From Anaerolineales bacterium (lineage in GTDB: Bacteria > Chloroflexota > Anaerolineae > Epilineales > JAANWY01), in contig JAANWY010000041.1 of NCBI GenBank assembly GCA_018263655.1, forward strand, positions 1 through 6,266: 6,266 bases of DNA, given 5' to 3'. This document shows positions 1 to 6,105 of this stretch, piece after piece. The notes beneath the pieces are model-generated. The model ran no database searches. It was not told the DNA's origin and was given only the letters and a program-made list of their open reading frames with translations. How positions within the stretch are numbered: the first letter of the stretch is position 1; every line of letters starts with the position of its first letter. Made by a program: the position numbers and the translations under genes.

Positions 1-1
1 G

Positions 2-163
2 AGAGTGATCATAGGGCTTCACGTTATGCCACTTATACCGCCGCCACTGGTGCGCCAGATCATCATCTGAAGTAATTGCCTTGACAATGTTAAATTGCCT
101 GGCGTGTTGGGCGAAGGTCTCCTGACCGAGCCGAACGGCCTCGGTCAGGAGACCTTCGCCCAT
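2..163 (-). CDS. Possible 5' part of an unrecognised gene leaving the left edge
   Basis: A minus-strand frame starts at an ATG (163-161) and stays open for 54 codons to the window edge. The same frame is open upstream back to about position 295. Its product has a plausible amino-acid mix, including SDDDLAHQWRRYKWHNVKP. The DDD-L...KWH pattern faintly recalls the N-terminal part of some HNH-type endonucleases, but I do not recognise the family. Doubts: there is no Shine-Dalgarno before the ATG, the start lies in the arm of a large palindrome (79-191) that biases codon content, and other minus-strand frames nearby are also open. If real, it would be transcribed divergently from the liv operon. 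Confidence 0.22.
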   Translation of the reverse strand, partial: MGEGLLTEAVRLGQETFAQHARQFNIVKAITSDDDLAHQWRRYKWHNVKPYDHS

Positions 164-191
164 CGCGAGACGTAATCTAACAATGTCAAGG
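79..191. repeat. 113-bp imperfect palindrome (long hairpin)
   Basis: Positions 79-130 pair with 140-191 in one register (paired coordinates sum to 270) with no insertions or deletions. The inner 22 bp (109-130 with 140-161) are perfectly complementary around a 9-nt loop (131-139). The outer 30 positions contain about eight non-Watson-Crick positions, two of them G-T. Roughly 44 of 52 positions pair. No T-run follows either arm, so it is not a textbook intrinsic terminator. The shape fits a hairpin-type MITE or decayed palindromic mobile repeat upstream of the liv operon. In RNA it could act as a strong leader structure or insulator. The pairing is seen directly; the mobile-repeat reading is inference. 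Confidence 0.75.
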
Positions 192-377
192 TAAGAAGAC
201 AATCCGTTCGTTTCCCAATTCGCTGTAGTGTTGCTGAGAACAGCCGGACTTTGCGAGAACTCTCCGGTCTTGGGAGGAGGTGATCGCCAGCGAGAGTACT
301 AAAGTAGTGATTCTGCATCTGTAGCTCCATTCGTAATTGTGAAGTAAAAATAACCCGTTCCGTAAAGGAGGAACCTG
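192..377. other. Presumed leader/promoter region of the liv operon
   Basis: This AT-richer stretch lies between the palindrome and the first liv gene. It should hold the operon promoter because no other gene precedes it on the plus strand. I see no convincing -35/-10 pair: an AT-rich patch at 343-353 is the only candidate -10 region and lacks a good partner. Its only clear signal is the Shine-Dalgarno at 364-371. Confidence 0.35.
364..371 (+). promoter_or_regulatory. Strong Shine-Dalgarno for the binding-protein gene
   Basis: AAAGGAGG sits 6 nt before the ATG at 378. It is a near-perfect anti-16S match at good spacing. It fixes the start and suggests high translation, as expected for a binding protein made in excess over its permease. 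Confidence 0.85.
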
Positions 378-1739
378 ATGCGACAGAAAATCCAACTCTT
401 CGTGCTGTTGATCGCGGTACTGACTATCACGGTCGCCTGTTCCCAGCCTACTCCACAAGTGGTGGAGAAGGAAAAGATCGTCGAGCAGACGGTCGTCGTC
501 GAGAAGGAAGTCGAAGTAGAGAAAGAGGTCGTCGTCACGGCCACACCGGCGCCGGCCGGCGAGGCCGCGACTATTCGCATCGGCGGCCTAGGACCACTTT
601 CCGCGCCCGGCACGGTCGTGGGTGGCATCGCCATGCAGTTTGCAATGAACTTGGCCGTACAGGACATCAATGAGGCCGGCGGCGTCTTGGGCAAGCCCAT
701 GGAGCTCATCTTTGCCGACACCGAGGGGCTGCCGGAGCGAGGTACGTCCGTGGCCGAGCGGTTGATCCAGGAGAACGGCGTGGTTGCGCTGGCCGGCGAA
801 TATCACAGCGCTGTTGGCCGAACGATTGCCGAGGTCGCGCACGAGGAGCACATCCCCGTCCTATTCTCCGAGACGTGGGGCGATTTCATCACCGAGACAG
901 GCTACCCCGAGGTCTTCCGGATCGCGCCGGCTTCGACGATGGTGTCCAAAGTAACGGCCGAGTGGCTGGCGGCCATTGACGTCGAAACCGCGGTGATCAT
1001 CGCCGAGAACACGGACTTCGGCATCGGCGCCGTCGAATCCGACACCAAGTTCATGGAGGAAGCCGGCATCACGGTTGCAGAGCCCATCTTCGTGGAGCTG
1101 GGTACGCAGGACTTTCAACCCATCCTGGCCCGTATTCAGGCCATGGACCCACTGCCGGATGCCATCCGCATGAACGTGACCGGCGAGAACAGCTACAACG
1201 TAGAGCGGCAGATGACCGACCTGGGGCTTGCTCCGACTGAGGAGACCGTCGGCATTGCGAACCAGGTCGCGATCCAGTCAGAGTTTTGGGAGAGTGTGCC
1301 CAACGGTGAGCATTGGACGTTCACCCTAGTCGGGCTGCCCCCCAGCCTGTACAACGAGACGACCGAACGGGTCGCGACGGCCTATCGGGGACAGTTCGAT
1401 ACGCAGCCACCCAGCTATGCGCTGGAAGCCTACGACACGATGTGGATTCTGGCCGATGCTATCGAGCGCGCCGGCACAACAGAGCCTGATGCCCTGATCA
1501 AGGCGATCGAGGAGACCGACATCGATCTGGCTCAGGGTCGCTACTACTTCGAGTACACCAGCGACAACCCGGTGCCCGACGATGTGCCGGCCTTCATGTG
1601 GCACCAGTGGCCCGATCCGGCGGTCCTCATGCTCCAGTACTTCGAGAAGAACCAGGGGCCGGCCGATGCGGCCGTAATCTGGCCGCCGACGTACCAGACT
1701 CACGGTACGAGCTACATCACGCCTGGCACGACGCCGTAG
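378..1739 (+). CDS. Branched-chain amino acid-type ABC transporter substrate-binding lipoprotein (LivJ/LivK family)
   Basis: This 453-residue extracytoplasmic receptor captures a ligand and delivers it to the LivH/LivM channel encoded downstream. Residues 1-20 are a lipoprotein signal peptide with a hydrophobic core and a TVAC lipobox, so Cys21 is the predicted lipid-anchored N-terminus. Residues 22-60 form a low-complexity Val/Glu/Lys linker ending in VVVTATPAP, typical of Chloroflexota binding lipoproteins. The periplasmic-binding-protein type I fold (Peripla_BP_6) starts at about residue 65 with TIRIGGLGPLS. It shows the family landmarks: AVQDINEAGGVLGKP at 93-107, the VVALAGEYHSAVGRTIAEVA segment (135-154) where ligand contacts usually fall, and EVFRIAPAS at 178-186. 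Length is normal for the family plus linker. The exact ligand cannot be read from sequence; leucine/isoleucine/valine, other amino acids, urea or short amides are all carried by this family. The start is fixed by the Shine-Dalgarno at 364-371. Confidence 0.93.
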   Translation: MRQKIQLFVLLIAVLTITVACSQPTPQVVEKEKIVEQTVVVEKEVEVEKEVVVTATPAPAGEAATIRIGGLGPLSAPGTVVGGIAMQFAMNLAVQDINEAGGVLGKPMELIFADTEGLPERGTSVAERLIQENGVVALAGEYHSAVGRTIAEVAHEEHIPVLFSETWGDFITETGYPEVFRIAPASTMVSKVTAEWLAAIDVETAVIIAENTDFGIGAVESDTKFMEEAGITVAEPIFVELGTQDFQPILARIQAMDPLPDAIRMNVTGENSYNVERQMTDLGLAPTEETVGIANQVAIQSEFWESVPNGEHWTFTLVGLPPSLYNETTERVATAYRGQFDTQPPSYALEAYDTMWILADAIERAGTTEPDALIKAIEETDIDLAQGRYYFEYTSDNPVPDDVPAFMWHQWPDPAVLMLQYFEKNQGPADAAVIWPPTYQTHGTSYITPGTTP

Positions 1740-1740
1740 T

Positions 1741-1763
1741 GTGATGCGTGGTAGGTGATGCGT
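1741..1763 (+). repeat. Two direct copies of GTGATGCGT
   Basis: The 9-mer occurs at 1741-1749 and 1755-1763, just after the binding-protein stop and immediately before the stem-loop at 1776-1823. Related TTGCG/TGCGTG words recur inside the stem. The whole 1740-1832 spacer therefore looks like a degenerate intergenic repeat element, not random sequence. Confidence 0.5.
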
Positions 1764-1775
1764 ATTGCGACGCGT

Positions 1776-1823
1776 GTCACGTGTTGCGTGGTCCGTTCCT
1801 AACGGATTCACGCAACACGTGAC
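1776..1823. repeat. REP-like stem-loop between binding-protein and permease genes
   Basis: A perfect 15-bp inverted repeat (1776-1790 with 1809-1823) encloses a second 6-bp stem (1792-1797 with 1801-1806) with a 3-nt loop and a small asymmetric bulge. No T-run follows, so it is not a good intrinsic terminator. In liv and other binding-protein operons, such hairpins after the receptor gene commonly protect the upstream mRNA from 3' decay and so raise receptor over permease levels. That role is inferred here. It could equally be a copy of a dispersed intergenic palindrome family. Confidence 0.75.
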
Positions 1824-1832
1824 TCATGAGTC
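1821..1832. repeat. 12-bp perfect palindrome GACTCATGAGTC
   Basis: This perfect dyad overlaps the last 3 nt of the preceding stem-loop and lies 20 bp before the LivH start codon. It might be a protein-binding site or part of the same repeat element. No family of regulator can be named. Confidence 0.35.
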
Positions 1833-1852
1833 GGTTAGTGATGATCTAGAGA

Positions 1853-3049
1853 ATGAGTGAGATGGGACTACATCCAACCGTAATCGTGTGGGGTTTGCTC
1901 GCCGGCCCGATTTGGGGGCTCATTGGCGCCTGGGGTTTACCTCGCGTGTACCGTCAGAAGGGATTGGGCGCGTCCGGGGCTGGTACAGTCGGCGCGTTGG
2001 CCGGATTCGTTGCCGGCCCGCTCCTGCTGGCACCACTGTGGTACTTCACCCCTGAACTGACCCGGCGTTGGAGTGTGGGCGTCGCGGCTTTGGCGGCCCT
2101 CGAGCTGTACACGCTGTTTGCTATTCTCTATCCCGACAACCTATGTGTTACAAATAGAGATTACGTTCTGAACCAAGTCGCCAGTGGGTTGACCATTGGC
2201 TTCATCTATGCCCTGATGGCCGTGGGATTGACTCTCATTTACTCGGTGCAGGGTGTTATCAGCTTCGCCCATGGGCAGTTCTACATGGTCGGCGGCTACG
2301 TCTCGTACTATCTGCTACAACTTCTGACAGATTTCAATCCAATTATCGGTGTCCCAGTGGCCGGTCTGGCTACGCTCATCATTGGTATGGCCTTCGAGCG
2401 CACCTTTCTGCGGCCCATGCACTTAGGTCAGATCGAACGGGCCGGCGAATACGCTATCCTGGTGACGTTCGGATTCGGTTTTTTTCTCGAATACACGACT
2501 TTGGCGGCCGTCGGTCCGTTTTCCCAGAAGACCGGGCCGTTCATCAATGCCGGCAGTTTTGTGCTTGGCCCCCTGCGCCTACTCCCTAACCGTCTGGTGG
2601 CGGCCGCCGTTGGCATCGGTTTGATTTTGGCCCTTTTGTATCTGATCCGCTACACGTGGCTGGGCAAAGGGCTGCGAGCTGTCAGCCAGGACAAGCAAGC
2701 CGCGGCCGTCTCCGGAGTGAACCCGCTTACGATGAATACGCTGGCCTTTGGCATTGGCACCATGCTGGCCGGCATGTCCGGAGCGACACTGATACCAGTC
2801 TTCACCTGGGTGCCGTGGGTCGGCGCCACCGCGGCTGTTCGCTCATTCGTCATCATCGTGCTGGGAGGCCTGGGAGCGATCCCGGGGGCTCTGTTCGGCG
2901 GGCTCATCATCGGGCTGGTGCAGGCCCTGGGGGCCGGTTGCTATCCCGACCCGAGTAAGGGGGCCGCCTACAAAGAAGCATTCGGACTCGTGATTTTTGC
3001 GTTGGTCCTGCTCTGGCGGCCGACCGGGTTGTTCGGGAGGGAACAATGA
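1853..3049 (+). CDS. livH: LivH-type ABC transporter permease with N-terminal membrane extension
   Basis: This 398-residue inner-membrane permease forms one half of the amino-acid channel with the downstream LivM. The canonical LivH part begins at about residue 104 (YVLNQVASGLTIGFIYALMA) and continues with the conserved SFAHGQFYMVGGY (137-149), FERTFLRPM (181-189) and the cytoplasmic EAA-like loop GLRAVSQDKQAAAVSGVN (273-290) that docks on the ATPase. It ends with the GGLGAIPGALFGGLIIG helix (338-354). Residues 1-103 are extra compared with usual LivH proteins of about 290-310 residues. They contain about three hydrophobic stretches (10-28, 42-63, 74-93). No in-frame ATG, GTG or TTG lies near residue 100, so the extension seems to be translated. 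The start is uncertain between Met1 and Met4, as no strong Shine-Dalgarno precedes either. The gene follows the stem-loop spacer and overlaps the next gene by 4 bp. Confidence 0.9.
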   Translation: MSEMGLHPTVIVWGLLAGPIWGLIGAWGLPRVYRQKGLGASGAGTVGALAGFVAGPLLLAPLWYFTPELTRRWSVGVAALAALELYTLFAILYPDNLCVTNRDYVLNQVASGLTIGFIYALMAVGLTLIYSVQGVISFAHGQFYMVGGYVSYYLLQLLTDFNPIIGVPVAGLATLIIGMAFERTFLRPMHLGQIERAGEYAILVTFGFGFFLEYTTLAAVGPFSQKTGPFINAGSFVLGPLRLLPNRLVAAAVGIGLILALLYLIRYTWLGKGLRAVSQDKQAAAVSGVNPLTMNTLAFGIGTMLAGMSGATLIPVFTWVPWVGATAAVRSFVIIVLGGLGAIPGALFGGLIIGLVQALGAGCYPDPSKGAAYKEAFGLVIFALVLLWRPTGLFGREQ

Positions 3050-4053
3050 TGCGCCGCATTGATCGTCGGTGGGTTGCAACGGGCATCCTAGTCGTGCTGT
3101 TGCTGGTGGCGCCCTCGTTTCTGAAATCCAGTTATCGGCTGTCAGTGGTGACTGGCGGGTTCTTCTATGCGATTTTGGCAGCCAGTTGGGCGCTGCTCTC
3201 CGGACTGGCCGGCCAGTTCTCCTTCGCCCACATGGCGCTGACGGGCATCGGGGCCTATACTGCTGCTCTCCTGGGCCGTGACCTGGGCACGTCGCCTGTG
3301 ACTGGCATTATTGTGGGCACGCTGATGGCTGGGCTGGTGGGATTGATCATCGGGACGCTGTGTCTGCGCTTGCGAGCTGCGTACCTGGCGCTGTTCACTA
3401 TCGCCTTCTCGGAAATTTTGCGTATCGCCCTGCTGACCGAGTTTCAATACACCGAAGGCAGCAATGGTGTACAACTGGCATCGCTCTATCCGGGTATTAC
3501 TGCCCGTGGAGAGTACTACGTCATGCTGGCGCTTCTGATGGGTACCTTGGGCCTGATGTATTGGCTGGCCGGCTCCCGCTTTGGGTTGTTCGTCCGCGCA
3601 ATGCGTGAGGACGAAGAAGCCGCCGCTGCCATGGGGGTAAACGTGGTGCGCTACAAGGTGCTCGTCTTCGTCATCACCAGTCTGATCGTCGGATTATGCG
3701 GGTCTGTCTTCTACCATCAGGTCGGCATCATTACGCCCAACACTATGCAGTTGCTGCAGATGGCTTTGGTGATTGCCTATGCCGTCATCGGCGGCATCGA
3801 GAGTCTGTTCGGGGCTGCCCTGGGCGCATTCCTCAGCCGCATCGGTCTGGAGATGCTGCGAGAAATCAATATCCTGGGTCTGCATATCAAATTCGGAGCC
3901 TGGCGGTACGCGGCTTTTGGCTTGCTACTGATGTTCACCCTGCGCTTCGCTCAGAACGGATTGCTGTACCCCATCATCAATCGTTTCTTCCAGCAACAGG
4001 TCCGCGAGGAGACGGTGGCCAAGCGGAAGGAGCCGGCGGAGGTGCAGGCATGA
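3046..4053 (+). CDS. livM: LivM-type ABC transporter permease
   Basis: This 335-residue inner-membrane protein is the second channel subunit of the importer. The LivM signature GLAGQFSFAHMALTGIGAYT spans residues 53-72. It is followed by several membrane helices and the cytoplasmic EAA-type loop RAMREDEEAAAAMGVNVVRYK at about 184-204, which contacts the ATPase. A conserved AYAVIGGIESLFGAALGAFL region (about 245-265) follows, then a short basic tail. Length is normal. The start overlaps the livH stop in an ATGA arrangement, implying translational coupling. GGAGG at 3036-3040 lies 5 nt from the ATG at 3046 and 8 nt from the alternative ATG at 3049, so the protein may begin at either methionine. 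Confidence 0.93.
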   Translation: MMRRIDRRWVATGILVVLLLVAPSFLKSSYRLSVVTGGFFYAILAASWALLSGLAGQFSFAHMALTGIGAYTAALLGRDLGTSPVTGIIVGTLMAGLVGLIIGTLCLRLRAAYLALFTIAFSEILRIALLTEFQYTEGSNGVQLASLYPGITARGEYYVMLALLMGTLGLMYWLAGSRFGLFVRAMREDEEAAAAMGVNVVRYKVLVFVITSLIVGLCGSVFYHQVGIITPNTMQLLQMALVIAYAVIGGIESLFGAALGAFLSRIGLEMLREINILGLHIKFGAWRYAAFGLLLMFTLRFAQNGLLYPIINRFFQQQVREETVAKRKEPAEVQA

Positions 4054-4844
4054 TCGAACTCGACATCCGCGACATCTACAAGAGCTTTGGTGGTATCCAG
4101 GCGTTGAATGGCGTGTCGTTGAGCATTCAGGGCAATGAATTGATTGGGCTGATTGGCCCGAATGGCGCCGGCAAAACGACGCTGACCAACGTCCTGGACG
4201 GCGTGTACAGACCCACGACCGGCCAGGTGTGGTTCAACGGCCAACGGATCGATGGTCTGCCGTCCTACGAGATCGCTCGGCGCGGCATCGGCCGAACGTT
4301 CCAGGTCACGCGAGCCTTTCGCCGGATGACGGTGTTGGAGAATATGTTGGTGCCGGCCATGGCCCTGAATCCCACAGCGCGGCAGCGCGATTTTCATCAA
4401 CAGGCCATGGACTTCCTGGAATTCTTGACGATCGAGCACTTGGCGAACGAGTACGCCCGCTCTCTCTCGGGCGGCCAGCAGAAGTTGCTGGAGCTAGGCC
4501 GCTTGCTAATGCTTGATCCAGGCATTATCATTCTAGATGAGCCATTTGCCGGCGTCCATCCCAAGCTCATGGAGACGATCTACGAGTATGTCCGCACCAT
4601 CCACGAACAGGGCAAGGCTTTCATCATCATCAGCCACGATATGGACGCTATCTTTGAGCTCAGCCGGCGCATGATTGTGCTGAACTTCGGCGAACTGATT
4701 GCCGACGGACCGCCGGAAGATGTGCGGCAAGATCCGGCAGTGATTGAAGCCTATCTCGGCGAGGATGAGGAGGAGGGAGAGACGGATCCACGGATTGCCG
4801 ATGCGTATCATCTCACAGAGGGCGATCAAGCTGGGAACTCGTGA
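4050..4844 (+). CDS. livG: LivG-type ABC transporter ATP-binding protein
   Basis: This 264-residue cytoplasmic ATPase powers the LivH/LivM importer. All nucleotide-binding motifs are present: Walker A GPNGAGKTT (36-44), Q-loop Gln85 in RTFQVTRAF (the branched-chain amino-acid subfamily motif), signature LSGGQQ (139-144), Walker B IIILDEP (159-165) with catalytic Glu164, and H-loop His196 in SHDMD. LivG features include FGGIQALNGVS near the N-terminus and ADGPPEDVRQDPAVIEAYLG near the end. After YLG the protein carries an acidic tail (about 237-264, GEDEEEGETD...) that most LivG proteins lack. The tail is encoded by the 116-bp segment repeated at 6151-6266. The gene overlaps the livM stop by 4 bp, with GGAGG at 4038-4042. 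A longer upstream frame in the same register is a livM shadow. LivF, the usual partner ATPase, does not follow. Confidence 0.94.
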   Translation: MIELDIRDIYKSFGGIQALNGVSLSIQGNELIGLIGPNGAGKTTLTNVLDGVYRPTTGQVWFNGQRIDGLPSYEIARRGIGRTFQVTRAFRRMTVLENMLVPAMALNPTARQRDFHQQAMDFLEFLTIEHLANEYARSLSGGQQKLLELGRLLMLDPGIIILDEPFAGVHPKLMETIYEYVRTIHEQGKAFIIISHDMDAIFELSRRMIVLNFGELIADGPPEDVRQDPAVIEAYLGEDEEEGETDPRIADAYHLTEGDQAGNS

Positions 4845-4861
4845 TGCAGTAGGGCAATGTC
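4746..4861 (+). repeat. 116-bp direct repeat, copy 1
   Basis: This segment is identical to 6151-6266 (offset 1405 bp). It covers the last 33 codons of livG, its stop, the 12-bp spacer and the first bases of the Rpn gene including its ATG. Upstream of it, 4701-4745 matches 6106-6150 at only about 80%, so the identity boundary is sharp. Confidence 0.95.
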
Positions 4862-5888
4862 TGAGCTGACCAATCCTCACGATCGGTTTTTCAAGGAAGC
4901 GCTCTCGCAGCAAGATGCGGCTGTTGACTTTCTGCGTCACTACCTGCCCGCTCAGGTTACCGAGCTGCTCGATTTGGCCTCTGTGCAGTTGGTCAAAGAC
5001 TCGTTTGTGGACCCAGAATTACAGGAGCACTTCTCAGACTTACTGTACGAGGTGCGTTTGGTAGAGGATGGGTCAGGCGCCTATGTCTACGTATTGTTTG
5101 AACACAAGAGCTATTCCGACCCACGAGTGGCTTTTCAATTGTTGCGCTATATGGTGCAGGTTTGGGAATACGCCTTGCGACAGCGTGCAAAGTTGTGGCC
5201 TATTGTGCCAGTAGTCCTATATCATGGGAAAACAGCGTGGCAAACTGCTCCGAGTTTCCACAGTCTTTTCGACGTACCAGAGCCGATTAGGCCGTTTGTG
5301 CCTGAGTACCAGTATTGGCTATGTGATCTTTCCCGCTACGAGGACCAAGAACTCAAAGGCGCGGTAACCCTGAGAGTAGCCTTGCTGGCACTGAAGTACA
5401 TTTTCCGTGAGGATTTGAGGAACCGTTTACCTGAGATCATCGGCTTGTTACAGCAGCTTTCCGAGCAGCGGACCGGCCTGGGCTACGTCGAGGCGGTCTT
5501 GCGTTACCTGGCACAGGCGAGTGAGAGCATTACATCACGAGACTTGCAGGAAACGATAGAGACGACTTTCCCGGAGGGAGAGGAAATCATGTCGCCGATC
5601 GTACAAGAGTGGTTGGAACGAGGTATTGAGGAAGGATTACAACAGGGATTGCAACAGGGATTGCAACAAGGCCGACGTGAAGGATTGCTGGACGGCATTG
5701 AACTTGGCTTGGAACTGAGATTTGGCACGGACGGCTTGCGTCTCTTGCCAGAAATTCGCAAGATCGAAGATGTGGACGTCTTGCGAGCGGTTCACGCTGG
5801 GTTGAAGACCGCGAACAACCTGGATGAGCTGCGCCGAATTTACTCAGACCACATTGGCGCCGAAACCGAATCCACAAATGGTACTTGA
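4857..5888 (+). CDS. Rpn family recombination-promoting nuclease / putative transposase (transposase_31, PD-(D/E)XK)
   Basis: This 343-residue protein belongs to the Rpn family: DNA endonucleases tied to RecA-independent recombination and, more recently, to phage defence. The N-terminus NPHDRFFKEALS (6-17) is the family opening. The PD-(D/E)XK core is visible as Asp61 in HFSDLLYEV, then Glu82-His-Lys84 in LFEHKSYSDPR, with Gln94 after it, so the catalytic set looks intact. PIVPVVLYHGKTAW (115-128) is another family landmark. The C-terminal third holds a three-copy GLQQ/LQQG repeat (about 260-272) and a helical tail. Codon choice is less GC-biased than in the liv genes, suggesting separate origin. 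The start lies 12 bp after livG with only a weak, very close AGGG, so it may depend on readthrough from livG. It occupies the place where livF is expected. An internal start at codon 245 is described separately. Confidence 0.9.
   Translation: MSELTNPHDRFFKEALSQQDAAVDFLRHYLPAQVTELLDLASVQLVKDSFVDPELQEHFSDLLYEVRLVEDGSGAYVYVLFEHKSYSDPRVAFQLLRYMVQVWEYALRQRAKLWPIVPVVLYHGKTAWQTAPSFHSLFDVPEPIRPFVPEYQYWLCDLSRYEDQELKGAVTLRVALLALKYIFREDLRNRLPEIIGLLQQLSEQRTGLGYVEAVLRYLAQASESITSRDLQETIETTFPEGEEIMSPIVQEWLERGIEEGLQQGLQQGLQQGRREGLLDGIELGLELRFGTDGLRLLPEIRKIEDVDVLRAVHAGLKTANNLDELRRIYSDHIGAETESTNGT
5577..5584 (+). promoter_or_regulatory. Internal Shine-Dalgarno inside the Rpn gene
   Basis: GGAGAGGA, within a longer purine run from 5573, ends 4 nt before an in-frame ATG at 5589; its GGAG core (5577-5580) is 8 nt away. 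It is clearly stronger than the site before the full-length gene's own start, so it may drive separate translation of the C-terminal domain. Confidence 0.55.
5589..5888 (+). CDS. Putative gene-within-gene small Rpn product (RpnS-like C-terminal protein)
   Basis: Translation from the internal ATG (Met245 of the long protein) would give 99 residues: MSPIVQEWLERGIEEG, then the GLQQ repeats, then a helical tail with ELGLELRFGTDGLRLLPEI and LDELRRIYSD. It contains no nuclease motifs. Known Rpn loci of enterobacteria make such a short in-frame C-terminal protein, which binds and blocks the long toxic nuclease. The position just after the nuclease domain and the good internal Shine-Dalgarno fit that plan. 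Expression and antitoxin function here are inference. The purine run could also arise by chance from the Glu-rich EGEE codons that encode it. Confidence 0.45.
   Translation: MSPIVQEWLERGIEEGLQQGLQQGLQQGRREGLLDGIELGLELRFGTDGLRLLPEIRKIEDVDVLRAVHAGLKTANNLDELRRIYSDHIGAETESTNGT
5634..5669 (+). repeat. Three tandem 12-bp repeats in the Rpn gene
   Basis: Three near-identical copies of GGATTGCAACAG (5634-5645, 5646-5657, 5658-5669; one base differs in the first copy and one in the last) encode GLQQ three times. The unit is a multiple of three, so copy-number change by slippage keeps the frame. Variable glutamine/glycine repeats at this position are common in Rpn proteins. Confidence 0.9.
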
Positions 5889-5907
5889 TCTCTCCCCTGC
5901 TGCGTAA

Positions 5908-6105
5908 CGCTTCGATCCATCGGCCACACTCGCTATCAACGAGCGGGTCCGCCGGCTCCAAGTCGCCGGGCGCGACGTCTGCCACATGGGCTTCGGCGAG
6001 TCGCGTTTTCCGGTCCATCCGAAGATTCTAGAGGCACTGCGCAAGCACGCGACGGCCAGGTCGTATCCACCGGTGGCCGGCTTCCCCGAACTTCGAGCAG
6101 TGATC
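5908..6105 (+). pseudogene. N-terminal fragment of a PLP-dependent (class I/II) aminotransferase
   Basis: From just after an in-frame TAA (5905-5907), the frame reads FDPSATLAINERVRRLQVAG, then RDVCHMGFGESRFPVHPKIL, then a stretch ending SYPPVAGFPELRAVI. SATLAINERV, GFGESRFPVHP and SYPPVAGFPELR are the usual opening of fold-type I aminotransferases, covering the N-terminal arm and the substrate-glycine loop. A full enzyme has about 400 residues and its PLP lysine lies far downstream. Here only about 66 codons remain, with no catalytic lysine. The true start is missing: the only in-frame ATG is at 5986, without a Shine-Dalgarno. The 3' side runs directly into a LivG tail. This is a remnant, not a working enzyme. 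Confidence 0.8.

Noticed and set aside
79..191. CRISPR or tRNA-like structure in the leader
   Set aside because: There is a single palindrome, with no spaced direct repeats and no cloverleaf or conserved tRNA motifs.
145..330. Minus-strand open frame of 61 codons
   Set aside because: It ends within the palindrome loop/arm, has no recognisable motif, and competes with two other equally open minus frames.
186..458. Minus-strand open frame of 90 codons across the operon leader
   Set aside because: It runs antisense into the signal-peptide region of the binding-protein gene, has no Shine-Dalgarno and no recognisable motif. It is probably chance.
1776..1823. Rho-independent terminator after the binding-protein gene
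   Set aside because: The stem is strong but no T-run follows on either strand, and the permease genes downstream need transcription from the same direction.
3696..4049. Upstream in-frame extension of livG, starting at 3696
   Set aside because: It lies inside livM in another frame and lacks any ABC-family N-terminus. The ATG at 4050 has a good GGAGG and gives the normal LivG start.
5504..5761. Minus-strand frame with repeated CCNP motifs opposite the Rpn gene
   Set aside because: The repeats are the mirror of the GLQQ-coding 12-bp repeats. The remainder has no protein character and the plus strand encodes a recognised family.
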